64,000 nt of DNA from an uncultured Clostridia bacterium (GCA_947631235.1 CANRKO010000002.1:1-64000); one strand, 5' to 3'; shown: positions 17,108-26,297, numbered from the stretch's first letter. Numbers and translations are program-made. Notes: generated by a model from the letters alone, not told the origin.

Positions 17108-20100
17108 TTACTGTTTTTTAAGCATTCCGATTTTCAGATTGTCGATTTCGGTCGCCCATTCAAAGTTCTTTTCCTGTCTTACCGCGAGAACCTCTATTGC
17201 GCCGAAGTTTTCGGCGTTAAAGAATTCCATATCGCCGACCTTCTTGCCGTTAAGCGAAATCGCGCACTTCTTCGCCGCGAAATCGGCTGTGACGCTCACA
17301 TGGCAAGCCTTGTCAAGAGCCGTTACGCCCGCGCTCTTCCAGGTTTCCGTTTCAAGTCCGCCGTTCGAGATCGAGCCGCCGGTCGAATATTCAAGACCCG
17401 TACCCTTAACGGTGCGTATGCCGAGAAATACCTTACCGCTTTCGTCCGCGAGACGGATTTCGCCGTACGACGTTCCGCCGGTACACTCGCCGGGCATCCA
17501 GTCAAATTCGATAAGTGCGTTGTCCTTCATCGCGAACGGAGCTGTGTACACGGCGTTTCTGTTACCCTTCGACGAGCCTGATATAGCCATTACATTACTG
17601 CCGCCGCTTTTCATTACGCCTATGCTGTCAAGCGGGGCGGGCTTTGTGCCTGCCCAGCCTGCCGCGTCGCCCGCGCTGTAGCTTTCAAAATCCTCGTCAA
17701 CATATATGTTCCACGTATTGCCGTCGCCGTCGGTGTACTCGGTATGCTCAGCCGTAAGCGACGGGTCAACGGTAGGTTCGGGCGTGGGCGTTGCCGCCGG
17801 AGCGGGGATCACGCCCGTTTTCATACCCTCGACGTACCTGTCGGACTCGTCCTTATCGTAGAACGCGTGCTTGCCGAGGTAGATGAGCTTTCTGTCGCCG
17901 TCCCACTCGACCTGCATACCGACCGCCTCAGCCATTGCGCGCAGCGGTATCATCGTCCTGTCGTTTATGGATGCGGCGGGAACGTCGAGCGTGTACGGTT
18001 TGTCGTTTACCGTATATTCCGCCTTGTCGAGCGTCATCTTTACGCTGTAGCCGTTGCCCGTAAAACCGACCTCGCGCGTGCCGCCGTTCCAGTCAACGGT
18101 CATGCCGAGGTTTTCCGCGATAAAGCGCACGGGTACAAGCGTTCTGCCGTCAATTATCGTCGGCACGACCTTATCGTCCTCGGGATCTATCTTAACAATG
18201 TCGTTTCCGACGATAGCGCTCGGACTGTCGATTAAAAGTTTCATGCTGAACGTACTCGGTTTTGTGCCGTTTATTTTGTACGTCTGATGCGTACCCGTCA
18301 AATCGGGGTTTGTAAGCTTTTCGCCGTCCTTCATAACGTAGCCCTCGAATACCGGTACTTCGGTCGTTTCCGCGCCGAGGTAGTAGCTAACGTTCGCGGG
18401 CTGGTTGTAGTGGTTGTTCTGCATTGCGATCGACGCTCTGTAGAAGGAATCGTGCATAAGAGTCGGGATTTTGTACGACGTGGGGATAGCCGTGGAATAA
18501 ATCCATATTTCCTTTTCATCCTTTGTTTTCCAGATTATTTCATCGCGCCAGTCGCCGAAAATATCCGCAGCGGCGCACGGTACTGCTTTCGTGCCGCTGT
18601 TTGACGCGCAGTCGCCGGCAGTCATAAGAATATCTACCGTCTTATCCTCCCAGTTCCACTTTGAAACGGAAACATCGTCGAGGAACTCACTCAGCAAATC
18701 GCCATCCCAGTAAACCTTGAAGTTCACGGGCAGACAATTTACCGTTGCCTCCGAACCGTCGGGATTTCTGAACGAAATTTCGTTCCATACGCTGTCGGTT
18801 ATTCTCTCGTCATTAAACGTGGATGGGTTCTGAGCCGTTGACGCCCATACCTCGTAGCCCTTGTGCGTCGGGTCAATGTCGCCCGCGCGGCTCCTGCCGG
18901 TGTCCTTGTTCTTGCCGTAGCCCCACGCCACCTGACCGGTGCGCGCGTCGTGCAAATCGGTGTTCGCCATAAGCGGGTGGTTCTCGTGGCAAGCCCAAAC
19001 GAGGTAGCCGTCAAAATCGGGATCCATCTTCGCAACATCGAACGCGTCGCCGTGAAGGAGTTTCTGTGCCTTGCCATCGTTGTCGTAAGCCTTCGTCGCG
19101 TACATCTGCGTACCGTCGTGGTCTATAGCAGCCGGACCGGAAAGAATTTCATCCTTACCGTCAAAGTCAACATCGGCTACTGCCATGTTGTGATTCCACG
19201 CGCCCCAAATACTGTCGTCGTTGGCTTTGTTGGGCGTGAGACACTGCCAGTCAACGACGAACTTACCGTTTTCGTCGAGGTGCCACGCGGCTGCGCGAAC
19301 GTTATCCCATGCGCCGCGCACCATTACGACGCTCGGCGTGACCCCGTCGAGGTACGCGAGACCGAACAGGTAATGGCTTGCACGTTTCGTAAGCCTGCCC
19401 GTGTCGGTGTAGTTGTACGACCACTCCGAAAGCGGCTCTTTTACGGGCAGCAGGTCGGTTCTGTCAAGCTCCGCGCCCGTCTCGCCGTCGTATACCGACA
19501 GGAACTCGGGCGTTGAAACTACGTACTGTCTGTCCTGGAAAATAGCGAGATTGTTGGGGTCTTTTGTGTAATCCGTTTTACCGTCGCCGTTTGTGTCGCC
19601 TATCTCGTTGCCTGCGCCGTCAACAGTACCCTCGAACGAGCGCATAACGACCTCGGATTTGCCGTCGCCGTTGAAATCATAGACCATCATATTTATGTCA
19701 TGCTCGTTGATTTCATTCGGACCAATGTCGATCGTCCACATATGCGTACCGTCCGTTTTATACGCCTCGATAAGCGGGTACGCCGTGCGCTCCTTTGTCG
19801 TGTCCATGCTCGGGATACGGCGGAGAATAACCTCAAACTCGCCGTCACCGTCGAGATCGCCTACCGTTCCGTCGTCAACGTTATAGCCCTCGCGCTCCTC
19901 AATCTTGAAGGCTATATGGTCTTTATCCCACGCGGTCGTTTCGGTCGTAACGCCGTTCTCCGCACCGCCCACGACCTCGCGCAGTTCATATTTCGACCCC
20001 TCCGGCGCGTTAATATCAAAATAACTCGACGCGTTTATCGGCTCGTTATTCAGCTTTTCGCCGTTTCTGTAGAGGTTGTAGCAAAGACTGTCGGAGTCCG

Positions 20101-20374
20101 TACCCAAGAAACGCCAGCTTACGAGAATGCCGCCGCTGCCCGGAACGGCAACAAGTCCGCGCGTGAGGTACTCGAACCGTCTTTCGTTCTTCGGACGGCT
20201 CTCGTATAGCTTTTCGGTCTCTTCTCTGTCGGCAGCCTTAAACTCGTCGGTGTAGTGACCGAGCGTCATACCGTCCGCCTCCGCGCCCGTGTACTGCTCG
20301 TACTGCGCGAACGCGGGAACGCACGACGCGGCGATTGACAAAGCCGCGAGAAACGCGATAAATTTTTTGTTCAT
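17108..20374 (-). CDS. Secreted rhamnogalacturonan lyase (PL11) with stalk domain
   Basis: The 1088-residue modular enzyme begins with a signal peptide (MNKKFIAFLAALSIAASCVP). A family 11 polysaccharide lyase domain covers about residues 45-650, with hallmarks EYLTRGLVAVPGSGG, VSWRFLGTDSD, NLYRNGEKL, GDLDGDGEFEVILRR and DFNGDGKSEVVMRS; the Asp-rich loops would bind calcium. A copper-amine-oxidase-like domain follows (about 690-860: IDGRTLVPVRFIAENLGMTV, INDRTMIPLRAMAEAVGMQV), often used for surface attachment. A Pro/Thr linker then leads to an unassigned beta-sandwich-like C-terminal domain of about 180 residues. It cuts the rhamnogalacturonan-I backbone outside the cell by beta-elimination. 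Confidence 0.9.
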   Translation of the reverse strand: MNKKFIAFLAALSIAASCVPAFAQYEQYTGAEADGMTLGHYTDEFKAADREETEKLYESRPKNERRFEYLTRGLVAVPGSGGILVSWRFLGTDSDSLCYNLYRNGEKLNNEPINASSYFDINAPEGSKYELREVVGGAENGVTTETTAWDKDHIAFKIEEREGYNVDDGTVGDLDGDGEFEVILRRIPSMDTTKERTAYPLIEAYKTDGTHMWTIDIGPNEINEHDINMMVYDFNGDGKSEVVMRSFEGTVDGAGNEIGDTNGDGKTDYTKDPNNLAIFQDRQYVVSTPEFLSVYDGETGAELDRTDLLPVKEPLSEWSYNYTDTGRLTKRASHYLFGLAYLDGVTPSVVMVRGAWDNVRAAAWHLDENGKFVVDWQCLTPNKANDDSIWGAWNHNMAVADVDFDGKDEILSGPAAIDHDGTQMYATKAYDNDGKAQKLLHGDAFDVAKMDPDFDGYLVWACHENHPLMANTDLHDARTGQVAWGYGKNKDTGRSRAGDIDPTHKGYEVWASTAQNPSTFNDERITDSVWNEISFRNPDGSEATVNCLPVNFKVYWDGDLLSEFLDDVSVSKWNWEDKTVDILMTAGDCASNSGTKAVPCAAADIFGDWRDEIIWKTKDEKEIWIYSTAIPTSYKIPTLMHDSFYRASIAMQNNHYNQPANVSYYLGAETTEVPVFEGYVMKDGEKLTNPDLTGTHQTYKINGTKPSTFSMKLLIDSPSAIVGNDIVKIDPEDDKVVPTIIDGRTLVPVRFIAENLGMTVDWNGGTREVGFTGNGYSVKMTLDKAEYTVNDKPYTLDVPAASINDRTMIPLRAMAEAVGMQVEWDGDRKLIYLGKHAFYDKDESDRYVEGMKTGVIPAPAATPTPEPTVDPSLTAEHTEYTDGDGNTWNIYVDEDFESYSAGDAAGWAGTKPAPLDSIGVMKSGGSNVMAISGSSKGNRNAVYTAPFAMKDNALIEFDWMPGECTGGTSYGEIRLADESGKVFLGIRTVKGTGLEYSTGGSISNGGLETETWKSAGVTALDKACHVSVTADFAAKKCAISLNGKKVGDMEFFNAENFGAIEVLAVRQEKNFEWATEIDNLKIGMLKKQ

Positions 20375-20423
20375 AATATCATCCTTTCTTAAATTTAATC
20401 ATTCTGTTTTTAACCTAACTTAT

Positions 20424-20452
20424 ATTATATTTCATTTTTGCCCAAAAATCAA
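20424..20452 (-). promoter_or_regulatory. Promoter of the rhamnogalacturonan lyase
   Basis: On the minus strand TTGATT (20447-20452), 17-bp spacer, TATAAT (20424-20429), 50 bp upstream of the start codon. Confidence 0.7.
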
Positions 20453-20490
20453 TACATCAATATGCACGAGAAAAAATTTTGACGAAACAC

Positions 20491-20519
20491 TTGACAGACC
20501 ACAAACGTAGGCGTATAAT
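20491..20519 (+). promoter_or_regulatory. Promoter of the blaI-like gene
   Basis: Consensus TTGACA (20491-20496), 17-bp spacer, TATAAT (20514-20519). Confidence 0.85.
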
Positions 20520-20527
20520 AAAATTAT

Positions 20528-20543
20528 GACCACAGTGGTAGTC
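20528..20543. promoter_or_regulatory. BlaI/MecI-type operator
   Basis: GACCACAGTGGTAGTC contains the palindrome ACCACAGTGGT and is close to the known BlaI/MecI/CopY box GACTACAnnTGTAGTC. It covers the expected transcription start of the repressor gene, the classical autoregulatory position. Confidence 0.7.
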
Positions 20544-20563
20544 TTAAAACGGGAGGTGATATT

Positions 20564-20941
20564 ATGGCAAGGCAAACCGTTACCGAATCGGAGTACGAGG
20601 TGATGAAAATTCTGTGGGAGGCGGACGCTCCGCTTTCGCTCGGCGAAATTTTAAAATCGCTCTCCTCCGATAACAAGTGGACGAGAAATACCGTGGGTAC
20701 CCTGCTTGTCCGCCTTTGTGAAAAGGGAGTCGTGTCATACGAGAGAAAGGGCAAGTCGAATTTATACTACGCGGTGCTGGATAAGAAGGATTACAGCATG
20801 AGCGAAACGAAATCGTTTTTGTCAAAGCTTTATAACGGCTCGGTCGGCAATCTTGTCGCGTCACTGTTTGAAAGCCGTGAAATTTCGCACGACGAAATCG
20901 AAAATCTGAGGAAAATAATCGACGGCAAGGACGACGAGTAG
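20564..20941 (+). CDS. BlaI/MecI/CopY-family repressor
   Basis: The 125-residue winged-helix protein has TVTESEYEVMKILWEADAPL, SSDNKWTRNTVGTLLVRLCE and KGVVSYERKGKSNLYYAVL, standard for this family. A C-terminal dimerisation region carries the segment normally cut when the partner peptidase is triggered. It is followed 9 bp later by an M56 peptidase, its usual partner, and an operator lies over its promoter. The inducer cannot be told from the sequence; a cell-wall or membrane stress signal is more likely than beta-lactam, because no penicillin-binding sensor domain follows. Confidence 0.88.
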   Translation: MARQTVTESEYEVMKILWEADAPLSLGEILKSLSSDNKWTRNTVGTLLVRLCEKGVVSYERKGKSNLYYAVLDKKDYSMSETKSFLSKLYNGSVGNLVASLFESREISHDEIENLRKIIDGKDDE

Positions 20942-20950
20942 GAGAAGGGT

Positions 20951-21790
20951 ATGTTTGAAATTTTTAAGACGGTGCTGCTTTTGAGCGCGGCGGGCGCATG
21001 CGCGACGCTTATTTTGCTCGCCCTAAAACCGCTCGCGCTGCGGAAATTCCCAGCGATGTGGCAGCGGAACTTATGGATAATCGCGGCTGTCGTGATGCTT
21101 TTACCGTTCTGGCGGTTTGTGCCGAGACAGGGCTTTGAGCGTCTTGCGCCGCAAAACGTCCCGCAAGAGGTGCAGTCGGAAACCGCCGCGCCGAACGCGG
21201 ATTTTGACCCGAAAACGGTGGTAATAGAGGACACACCGATGGAGTACCGCGAGGTCGCGCTGCCGCGGGGAAGGAGCGTGCGCCTTTACGACCTCGCCGC
21301 GTATGTGTGGCTCGGCGGCGCGTGCGTGTTTGCAGCGTCGTCGGTTTTAAGCTACGCGGTGTTTCTTATAAGAAAACGCCGCGCAAGCGTAGATTTGGAT
21401 AAAAGGGAAAGCTTTGAACGCGTGAAAAAGGAACTCGGAATACGGCGGAAAATACGCGTGCGTATCTTGCACGGCGCACGGTCGCCGATGCTCGTCGGGA
21501 CGCTGTTTCCCGTCGTGTACATACCCGACGGGGGTATGGACGCCTACGCGGAGGAAATGGTGTTCCGCCACGAGCTTACGCATTACAGACACGGGGATTT
21601 ACTTATTAAGTGGTTTATGATGTTTGTGAACGCGGCGCACTGGTTCAATCCGTTCGCGTACCTTTTGACCGCGAATATAAGCGAGGCGTGCGAGGTTGCG
21701 TGCGACATGGCTGTGATTGACGGTATGGACGACGCGCATCGGCGGATTTATATGGAGACGATTTTGAATATGCTGGAAAAGGGTAGATAA
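20951..21790 (+). CDS. BlaR1-like M56 metallopeptidase, N-terminal part
   Basis: The 279-residue product has transmembrane segments near 8-27, 40-56 and 118-140 and the zinc motif HELTH (residues 207-211). The third zinc-ligand region is NISEACEVACDMAVI. This is the BlaR1/MecR1 membrane protease architecture, but the frame stops right after the peptidase domain, where a fourth membrane helix and an outside sensor normally follow. The missing parts appear in the next open frame (22054-23202), separated by the repeat at 21814-22008. I infer a gene split by an inserted repeat; the halves may still work as separate chains. Confidence 0.8.
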   Translation: MFEIFKTVLLLSAAGACATLILLALKPLALRKFPAMWQRNLWIIAAVVMLLPFWRFVPRQGFERLAPQNVPQEVQSETAAPNADFDPKTVVIEDTPMEYREVALPRGRSVRLYDLAAYVWLGGACVFAASSVLSYAVFLIRKRRASVDLDKRESFERVKKELGIRRKIRVRILHGARSPMLVGTLFPVVYIPDGGMDAYAEEMVFRHELTHYRHGDLLIKWFMMFVNAAHWFNPFAYLLTANISEACEVACDMAVIDGMDDAHRRIYMETILNMLEKGR

Positions 21791-21813
21791 TGTGGGCGTG
21801 CGGCGATGCGTAT

Positions 21814-22008
21814 GACCCCCTCTCCGAGGGGGTCGAAATCTTTGATTTCGAGGGGTGTATATACGGATGGCACGAACCCACACCCCAAAACCCCTCAGTC
21901 GCCTACGGCGACAGCTCCCCTGATAGGGGAGCCTTACGGTATGCGGCTCATATCGTATGCCTCCCCTACTAGGGGAGGTGTCATTGCAAAGCAATGACGG
22001 AGGGGTTT
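21814..22008. repeat. Hairpin-rich repeat element inside the peptidase locus
   Basis: A chain of short palindromes: GACCCCCTC/GAGGGGGTC (21814-21834), GAAATC/GATTTC (21835-21849), GTCGCC/GGCGAC, CTCCCCT/AGGGGAG twice (the second at 21961-21977) and GTCATTGC/GCAATGAC (21980-21998). The core 21888-22008 is bounded by AAACCCCTC and GAGGGGTTT in inverted orientation, like a small non-autonomous element. Similar repeats are, from memory, common in gut Clostridia genomes. It carries no protein gene. Confidence 0.65.
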
Positions 22009-22053
22009 ATATTGCATATCCCAAAAGACAAGGATAAAAGGAGGAGACACGCA

Positions 22054-23202
22054 ATGTTTAAAATATTTTACACAACGCACATGAGCGCGTCGGCGCGGCA
22101 ATTACAGGCGCGGTTCATAAAAATGCGCGCGGGCGCGGGCGCATTTTCACGCCGGACCGCTGCCGCGGCGGCAGCCGCGCTTACGATGGCGGCAGCGTTC
22201 GCGACGATAGCGTTCGCGTCGATTGACGGGCTTGACATTAAAAACGGCACGCTGATTGCGGACGGCAAAAGCTATGGAATTGACATAATTCACATCGAAA
22301 GTCAAAAGGCGACGCACACCGACAGCTTTTACATGCCGCTGCGCGAAACGTTCGAGTCGCTCGGCTTTACGGTTCATTACGACGTTGACAAGTCGAAGTA
22401 CGCCGACAGGATGGGCGGCGTCGATTTCCCAAGCTATTCTTGGGGCGAGGAACTTGTTAAAACCGAAACGGATAAGTACATGTACGGCGCGACGGAGCGG
22501 CTGAACACGAATATGCCGATAATCGAAATGGTGTCGCCAGCGGGCAGAACAGAATACTGCCAACTCGGCTCAAAGGAATATTCCAAAGGCTACACGTTCA
22601 CACCGCCCGCAATTATTGACGGACGCGCATATTTGCCGATACGCGCCGTGGCTAATATCATAGGCGGCACGGATAACGTGAAGTGGAACGACGGCGCACA
22701 CGATACGTACTATAAGGGCGCGGTGACGTTTGACGAAGATATCATGACCGTGACGGTAAATACCGATTGGACGAAACCGACCGCGATAAACGATTATGAA
22801 AGCCGCGCGCTTTACGATAACTATGAAGATATGACAATGGCGTGCTATGATGTTACGGAACGGTTCTTCACCGCGTTTGCGAACGGTGACTCGGCGGCGG
22901 CTCGTGCGTGCGGCACGGCGGAGTTTTTGGAAAGTCAATTTAACAACGATTTGCTGTTCTACGAGCCGCGTGCGGAACTTGTAACGGTACGCGCGATAAA
23001 TATGTACACCGACGGCAATATATATGTGGACGCGGAAATTTCCGACGATTATGCCGAAAGAGACGTGCTTATAAGAATGGCTGCGCAGCCGGACGGAACG
23101 TATTTGATTGACGACGTTGAGGCGGTCGATGTGATAAGGCATGACGTGCCGTTAAATTACGTGGATGAGTCGAATACCGTAATGTGGAGTGCGGAGGAAT
23201 AA
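22054..23202 (+). CDS. BlaR1-like C-terminal half: membrane helix plus stalk-type sensor
   Basis: The 382-residue product starts with a basic helical stretch (MSASARQLQARFIKMRAG) and a membrane helix (AAAAALTMAAAFATIAFA). That is the juxtamembrane part which normally follows the M56 peptidase domain. The outside portion has copper-amine-oxidase-like motifs (FYMPLRETFESLGFTVHYDV and DGRAYLPIRAVANIIGG) and an unassigned beta-rich C-terminus (about 250-382). The ATG at 22054 has AGGAGG upstream, so it can be translated alone. It is most simply the sensor half of the split peptidase at 20951-21790. Confidence 0.65.
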   Translation: MFKIFYTTHMSASARQLQARFIKMRAGAGAFSRRTAAAAAAALTMAAAFATIAFASIDGLDIKNGTLIADGKSYGIDIIHIESQKATHTDSFYMPLRETFESLGFTVHYDVDKSKYADRMGGVDFPSYSWGEELVKTETDKYMYGATERLNTNMPIIEMVSPAGRTEYCQLGSKEYSKGYTFTPPAIIDGRAYLPIRAVANIIGGTDNVKWNDGAHDTYYKGAVTFDEDIMTVTVNTDWTKPTAINDYESRALYDNYEDMTMACYDVTERFFTAFANGDSAAARACGTAEFLESQFNNDLLFYEPRAELVTVRAINMYTDGNIYVDAEISDDYAERDVLIRMAAQPDGTYLIDDVEAVDVIRHDVPLNYVDESNTVMWSAEE

Positions 23203-23212
23203 GTGGGTTATA

Positions 23213-23286
23213 CGGGCGACCGCAAGGGTCGCCCCTACGGTGTCAATATAAATAACGGGTGTAGGGGCGACCCTTGCGGTCGCCCG
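23213..23286. repeat. Perfect 26-bp inverted repeat (REP-like)
   Basis: Arms 23213-23238 and 23261-23286 are exact reverse complements (CGGGCGACCGCAAGGGTCGC followed by CCCTAC) around a 22-bp loop. Each arm also contains its own smaller palindrome (GGGCGACC/GGTCGCCC). Elements of this type are dispersed in many Firmicutes genomes. It lies between the sensor gene and the nth promoter. Confidence 0.8.
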
Positions 23287-23304
23287 CAAATTTCCCTTTA
23301 CCGA

Positions 23305-23333
23305 TTGACGAAATGTGAGAAATATGATAGAAT
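23305..23333 (+). promoter_or_regulatory. Promoter of nth
   Basis: TTGACG (23305-23310), 17-bp spacer, TAGAAT (23328-23333). It starts 18 bp after the repeat ends. Confidence 0.7.
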
Positions 23334-23364
23334 AATGTCAGAAACGCAAAGGAGGGCGGCGGAC

Positions 23365-23997
23365 ATGACAAAAAAAGAACGCGCGGAAAGAGCGCGAATT
23401 CTTCTCGAGAAGGCGTACCCGAACGTGAAATGCACGCTCGAATACGAAACGCCGCTCCAAATGCTCATCGCGACGCAGCTTTCGGCGCAGTGTACCGACG
23501 CGCGCGTCAACATTGTGACGAAGGACTTATTCAAAAAATACAAAACAGCCGAGGACTTCGCGAACGCCGATTACGATGAGCTTTGCGACGACATCAAATC
23601 GTGCGGCTTTTACCGTAACAAGGCGCGTAACATTATAGAGTGCTGCCGCCGCATTTTGGCGGTGTACGGCGGCGAGGTGCCTGACACTATGGAGGATCTC
23701 ACAAGCCTTGCCGGTACTGGCAGAAAGACCGCGAACCTCGTTCTCGGCGACATTTTCGGCAAGCCCGCCATTGTTGTGGACACGCACTGTAAACGCATCG
23801 CGAAACGTATAGGTCTAACGTCGAACGACGACCCGACAAAGGTCGAATACGACCTTCAAAAACTGATCCCCGGCGAGTATCAGCTTGTAACGTGCCACCG
23901 TTTCGTGGCGCACGGTCGGGCTTGCTGCACCGCGCGTAACCCCAAATGCGATATTTGCCCCGTCGGCGAGGTCTGTAAAAGCAAAGGAAAATGTTAA
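23365..23997 (+). CDS. nth: Endonuclease III
   Basis: The 210-residue base-excision glycosylase/AP lyase has helix-hairpin-helix LTSLAGTGRKTANLVLG with the catalytic lysine, the catalytic aspartate in VVDTHCKRI, and a C-terminal [4Fe-4S] site with spacing C-X6-C-X2-C-X5-C (CTARNPKCDICPVGEVC). It removes oxidised pyrimidines from DNA. The ATG at 23365 is chosen because AAAGGAGGG lies just upstream; earlier in-frame codons run back into the repeat. A terminator shared with the convergent gene follows. Confidence 0.93.
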   Translation: MTKKERAERARILLEKAYPNVKCTLEYETPLQMLIATQLSAQCTDARVNIVTKDLFKKYKTAEDFANADYDELCDDIKSCGFYRNKARNIIECCRRILAVYGGEVPDTMEDLTSLAGTGRKTANLVLGDIFGKPAIVVDTHCKRIAKRIGLTSNDDPTKVEYDLQKLIPGEYQLVTCHRFVAHGRACCTARNPKCDICPVGEVCKSKGKC

Positions 23998-24022
23998 AAG
24001 CGTCCAAAAGGACGCTTTTTTC
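23996..24022. terminator. Bidirectional terminator between nth and the PIG-V-like gene
   Basis: AAAAGCGTCC and GGACGCTTTT pair around an AAAA loop, with T-runs on both strands. Confidence 0.85.
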
Positions 24023-25321
24023 TTACATAATCGAATGTCCCGTCAGATACCCCGCGAGGAAAATCCCAAACAGCGCGGCTGAGCATACTGTTATAAGTTC
24101 CGCCGCGTTTTTTCGTTTCTCCGTAAGCGAGGCGAGCACCCACGCGGCGGGAATCATGCACGCCATGTACCGGTTAAGGCTCAACGGCCACGACGTGCCG
24201 GCGTTAAAGAAGAAGTACGTGAGCATAAACGCGGTGTACATACTCCTTGTGCGCCGCACCGCGAGCAGCGTCAGAACAGCCGCGGCTGCGACAGACACAA
24301 TATCGCTCAAAAACATACACACGATAAACGACCACGACTCCCGCGTGTTCACGCGTGACACAAGCATGTTGACGGTCTTGCCGAAATATTGAAACTCCTG
24401 CGACCAATGCTCCTTTTGGTACTCCATAAACGCGAACGCGTTGCCCTCGACGCGGTAATTTATATAGAGATATACGAGCGTGCCTACGGGTATTATAAGC
24501 AGCGGCAGCGCGGACACGAATTTTTTACCGAGTTTTTTAAAATCTTTTCCGCGTATTAGCGCAATCGGACGTTCGCATTGTACCCACTCGACCGCCGCCG
24601 CGACAATCATAAGCACGCCGACCGAGCGCGTCAGTGCCGCGAGTGCACCGAGTACGCCCGCGCCGAGCCAATTATGCCTGCGTATCGCGAGAAAGGTCGC
24701 CGTGACAACGAGAAAGAACAGCCCCTCGGTCATAACCCCTCCGAAGAAGAACGCGAACGGCGACACCGACAGGAATATAACGCTCCTGCGTGCGACGGCG
24801 CGGCTGTAATCAATTCTTACAAGCTTATACATCAGCGCGCAGCCCGCGCTATACGAAAGAAACGAAACGGCGAGTGCGGAAACCGTATAGCTGCGCAGCG
24901 CGATTGCGAATATTCTCACGACAAGCGGGTAGAGCGGGAAGAACACAAGAAACAGGTGCTTGCCGTCCTCCAAATGGTGCGAGTAGCCGTACTGCGCTAT
25001 ATCGAGGTAGTGCGGCGCGTCCCATAAATTCCACTTTTCGCAGTAATCGAGAAACGACGGCATACCGCCCTCGCTGAATATACCCGACGCAGCCCAGCCG
25101 AGTATAAATACAATAACTCGGAACGTCAATGCGTAAAGGAATATTTTAAGCAGCGTGTATTTGCCGTCTTTTTCGTCCTCGTCCGCGCCGTACTTGTACG
25201 CGGTCAGAAAATCCACGGCTTTGCCGCGCGGCAGCGTCACGCCCGATTCGCCCGCGAGACGCAGCAAAAAAAGCGCGAGCGCGGCAAAAATAATAACCGA
25301 CAGCAAAATACTTAAAATCAT
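24023..25321 (-). CDS. PIG-V/Gpi18-like mannosyltransferase
   Basis: The 432-residue polytopic protein has the motif WDAPHYLDIAQYGY in the first outside loop, then FFPLYPLVVRIFA and LAALTRSVGVLMIV, which match the PIG-V family of GT-C mannosyltransferases. In eukaryotes this family adds a mannose to the GPI anchor. Bacterial members are thought to glycosylate exported lipids or proteins using polyprenyl-phosphate sugars. Its start overlaps the stop of the upstream GT2 gene by 4 bp. That gene would make the polyprenyl-phosphate donor, so the two plausibly work as a pair. Confidence 0.82.
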   Translation of the reverse strand: MILSILLSVIIFAALALFLLRLAGESGVTLPRGKAVDFLTAYKYGADEDEKDGKYTLLKIFLYALTFRVIVFILGWAASGIFSEGGMPSFLDYCEKWNLWDAPHYLDIAQYGYSHHLEDGKHLFLVFFPLYPLVVRIFAIALRSYTVSALAVSFLSYSAGCALMYKLVRIDYSRAVARRSVIFLSVSPFAFFFGGVMTEGLFFLVVTATFLAIRRHNWLGAGVLGALAALTRSVGVLMIVAAAVEWVQCERPIALIRGKDFKKLGKKFVSALPLLIIPVGTLVYLYINYRVEGNAFAFMEYQKEHWSQEFQYFGKTVNMLVSRVNTRESWSFIVCMFLSDIVSVAAAAVLTLLAVRRTRSMYTAFMLTYFFFNAGTSWPLSLNRYMACMIPAAWVLASLTEKRKNAAELITVCSAALFGIFLAGYLTGHSIM

Positions 25322-26268
25322 TCCTTACCCGCGCCCCCTTCTTCCTTAATTATATACGCGGGGCGATTTTTTACTTCCATGTACGTCTTGGCAAGGTACT
25401 GCCCGACTATGCCGACGCAGAATGTCTGCACTCCCGCGACAAAGAAAATAATACACACAAGCGACGGATAACCCGCGACGGGGTCTCCCCATATAACGGT
25501 TTTCGCGATTATGACGAGTATCATAACGAACGCGATAACGCACATGAGCATACCTATAACCGACGCCACGGCAAGCGGCATTGTAGAAAATGACGTTATG
25601 CCGTCCACCGAGTAGAGGAAAAGTTTCCACATCGACCATTTCGTCTCGCCCGCGATGCGCTCCGCGTTTTCAAATTCTATCCATTTCGTTTTAAAGCCTA
25701 CCCAGCCGAAAATACCCTTTGAAAATCTGTTATACTCCTTCATGGAGATTATCGCGTCAATGACCTTGCGAGTCATAAGACGATAGTCTCTCGCGCCGTC
25801 CGCGATGTCGGCGTTCGCTATTTTACCGATGAGCGAGTAAAAAAGGCGCGACAAAAACGAGCGCAGCTTAGGCTCGCCCTTTCGTGTGACGCGTCTCGCG
25901 GCTGCGCAGTCGTAGCCCTCGTTTACAATCGTCTCGTACATTTCGCAAAGCAGCTCCGGCGGATCCTGCAAATCCGCGTCCATGACCGACACGTAATCGC
26001 CGCGTGCCGATTCAAGTCCCGCGAGCATAGCCGCTTCCTTGCCGAAGTTGCGCGAAAAAGACACGTATCTCACGCGTCCGTCCTTCGCGGCGTACTCCCT
26101 GACAATCGAAAGAGTGTCGTCCTTTGAGCCGTCGTCAACAAAAATATATTCAAAATCAACTCCGTATTTTTCACGCATAATGTCCGACTGCTTCGTGATT
26201 GCGCCGTAAAAGTACGGCACGGCTTCAGCTTCGTTGAAGCAGGGGACTATAATGCTTATTTTCGGCAT
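25318..26268 (-). CDS. GtrB/DPM1-like polyprenyl-phosphate glycosyltransferase
   Basis: The 316-residue family 2 glycosyltransferase has the N-terminal Rossmann part MPKISIIVPCFNEAEAVPYF, YIFVDDGSKDDTL, the DXD-type motif SVMDADLQDPPELL, and two C-terminal transmembrane helices (residues about 225-290). It would transfer a sugar from a nucleotide donor to polyprenyl phosphate on the inner face of the membrane. The ATG at 26268 follows AAAGGAAG. It lies downstream of ychF and overlaps the PIG-V-like gene, suggesting one transcript. Confidence 0.87.
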   Translation of the reverse strand: MPKISIIVPCFNEAEAVPYFYGAITKQSDIMREKYGVDFEYIFVDDGSKDDTLSIVREYAAKDGRVRYVSFSRNFGKEAAMLAGLESARGDYVSVMDADLQDPPELLCEMYETIVNEGYDCAAARRVTRKGEPKLRSFLSRLFYSLIGKIANADIADGARDYRLMTRKVIDAIISMKEYNRFSKGIFGWVGFKTKWIEFENAERIAGETKWSMWKLFLYSVDGITSFSTMPLAVASVIGMLMCVIAFVMILVIIAKTVIWGDPVAGYPSLVCIIFFVAGVQTFCVGIVGQYLAKTYMEVKNRPAYIIKEEGGAGKE

Positions 26269-26297
26269 ATTCAAGGCTTCCTTTCAGAATTTATTTA

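Noticed and set aside
20528-20543. Beta-lactam resistance locus
   Set aside because: The repressor, operator and M56 peptidase look right, but there is no penicillin-binding sensor domain and no beta-lactamase gene nearby.
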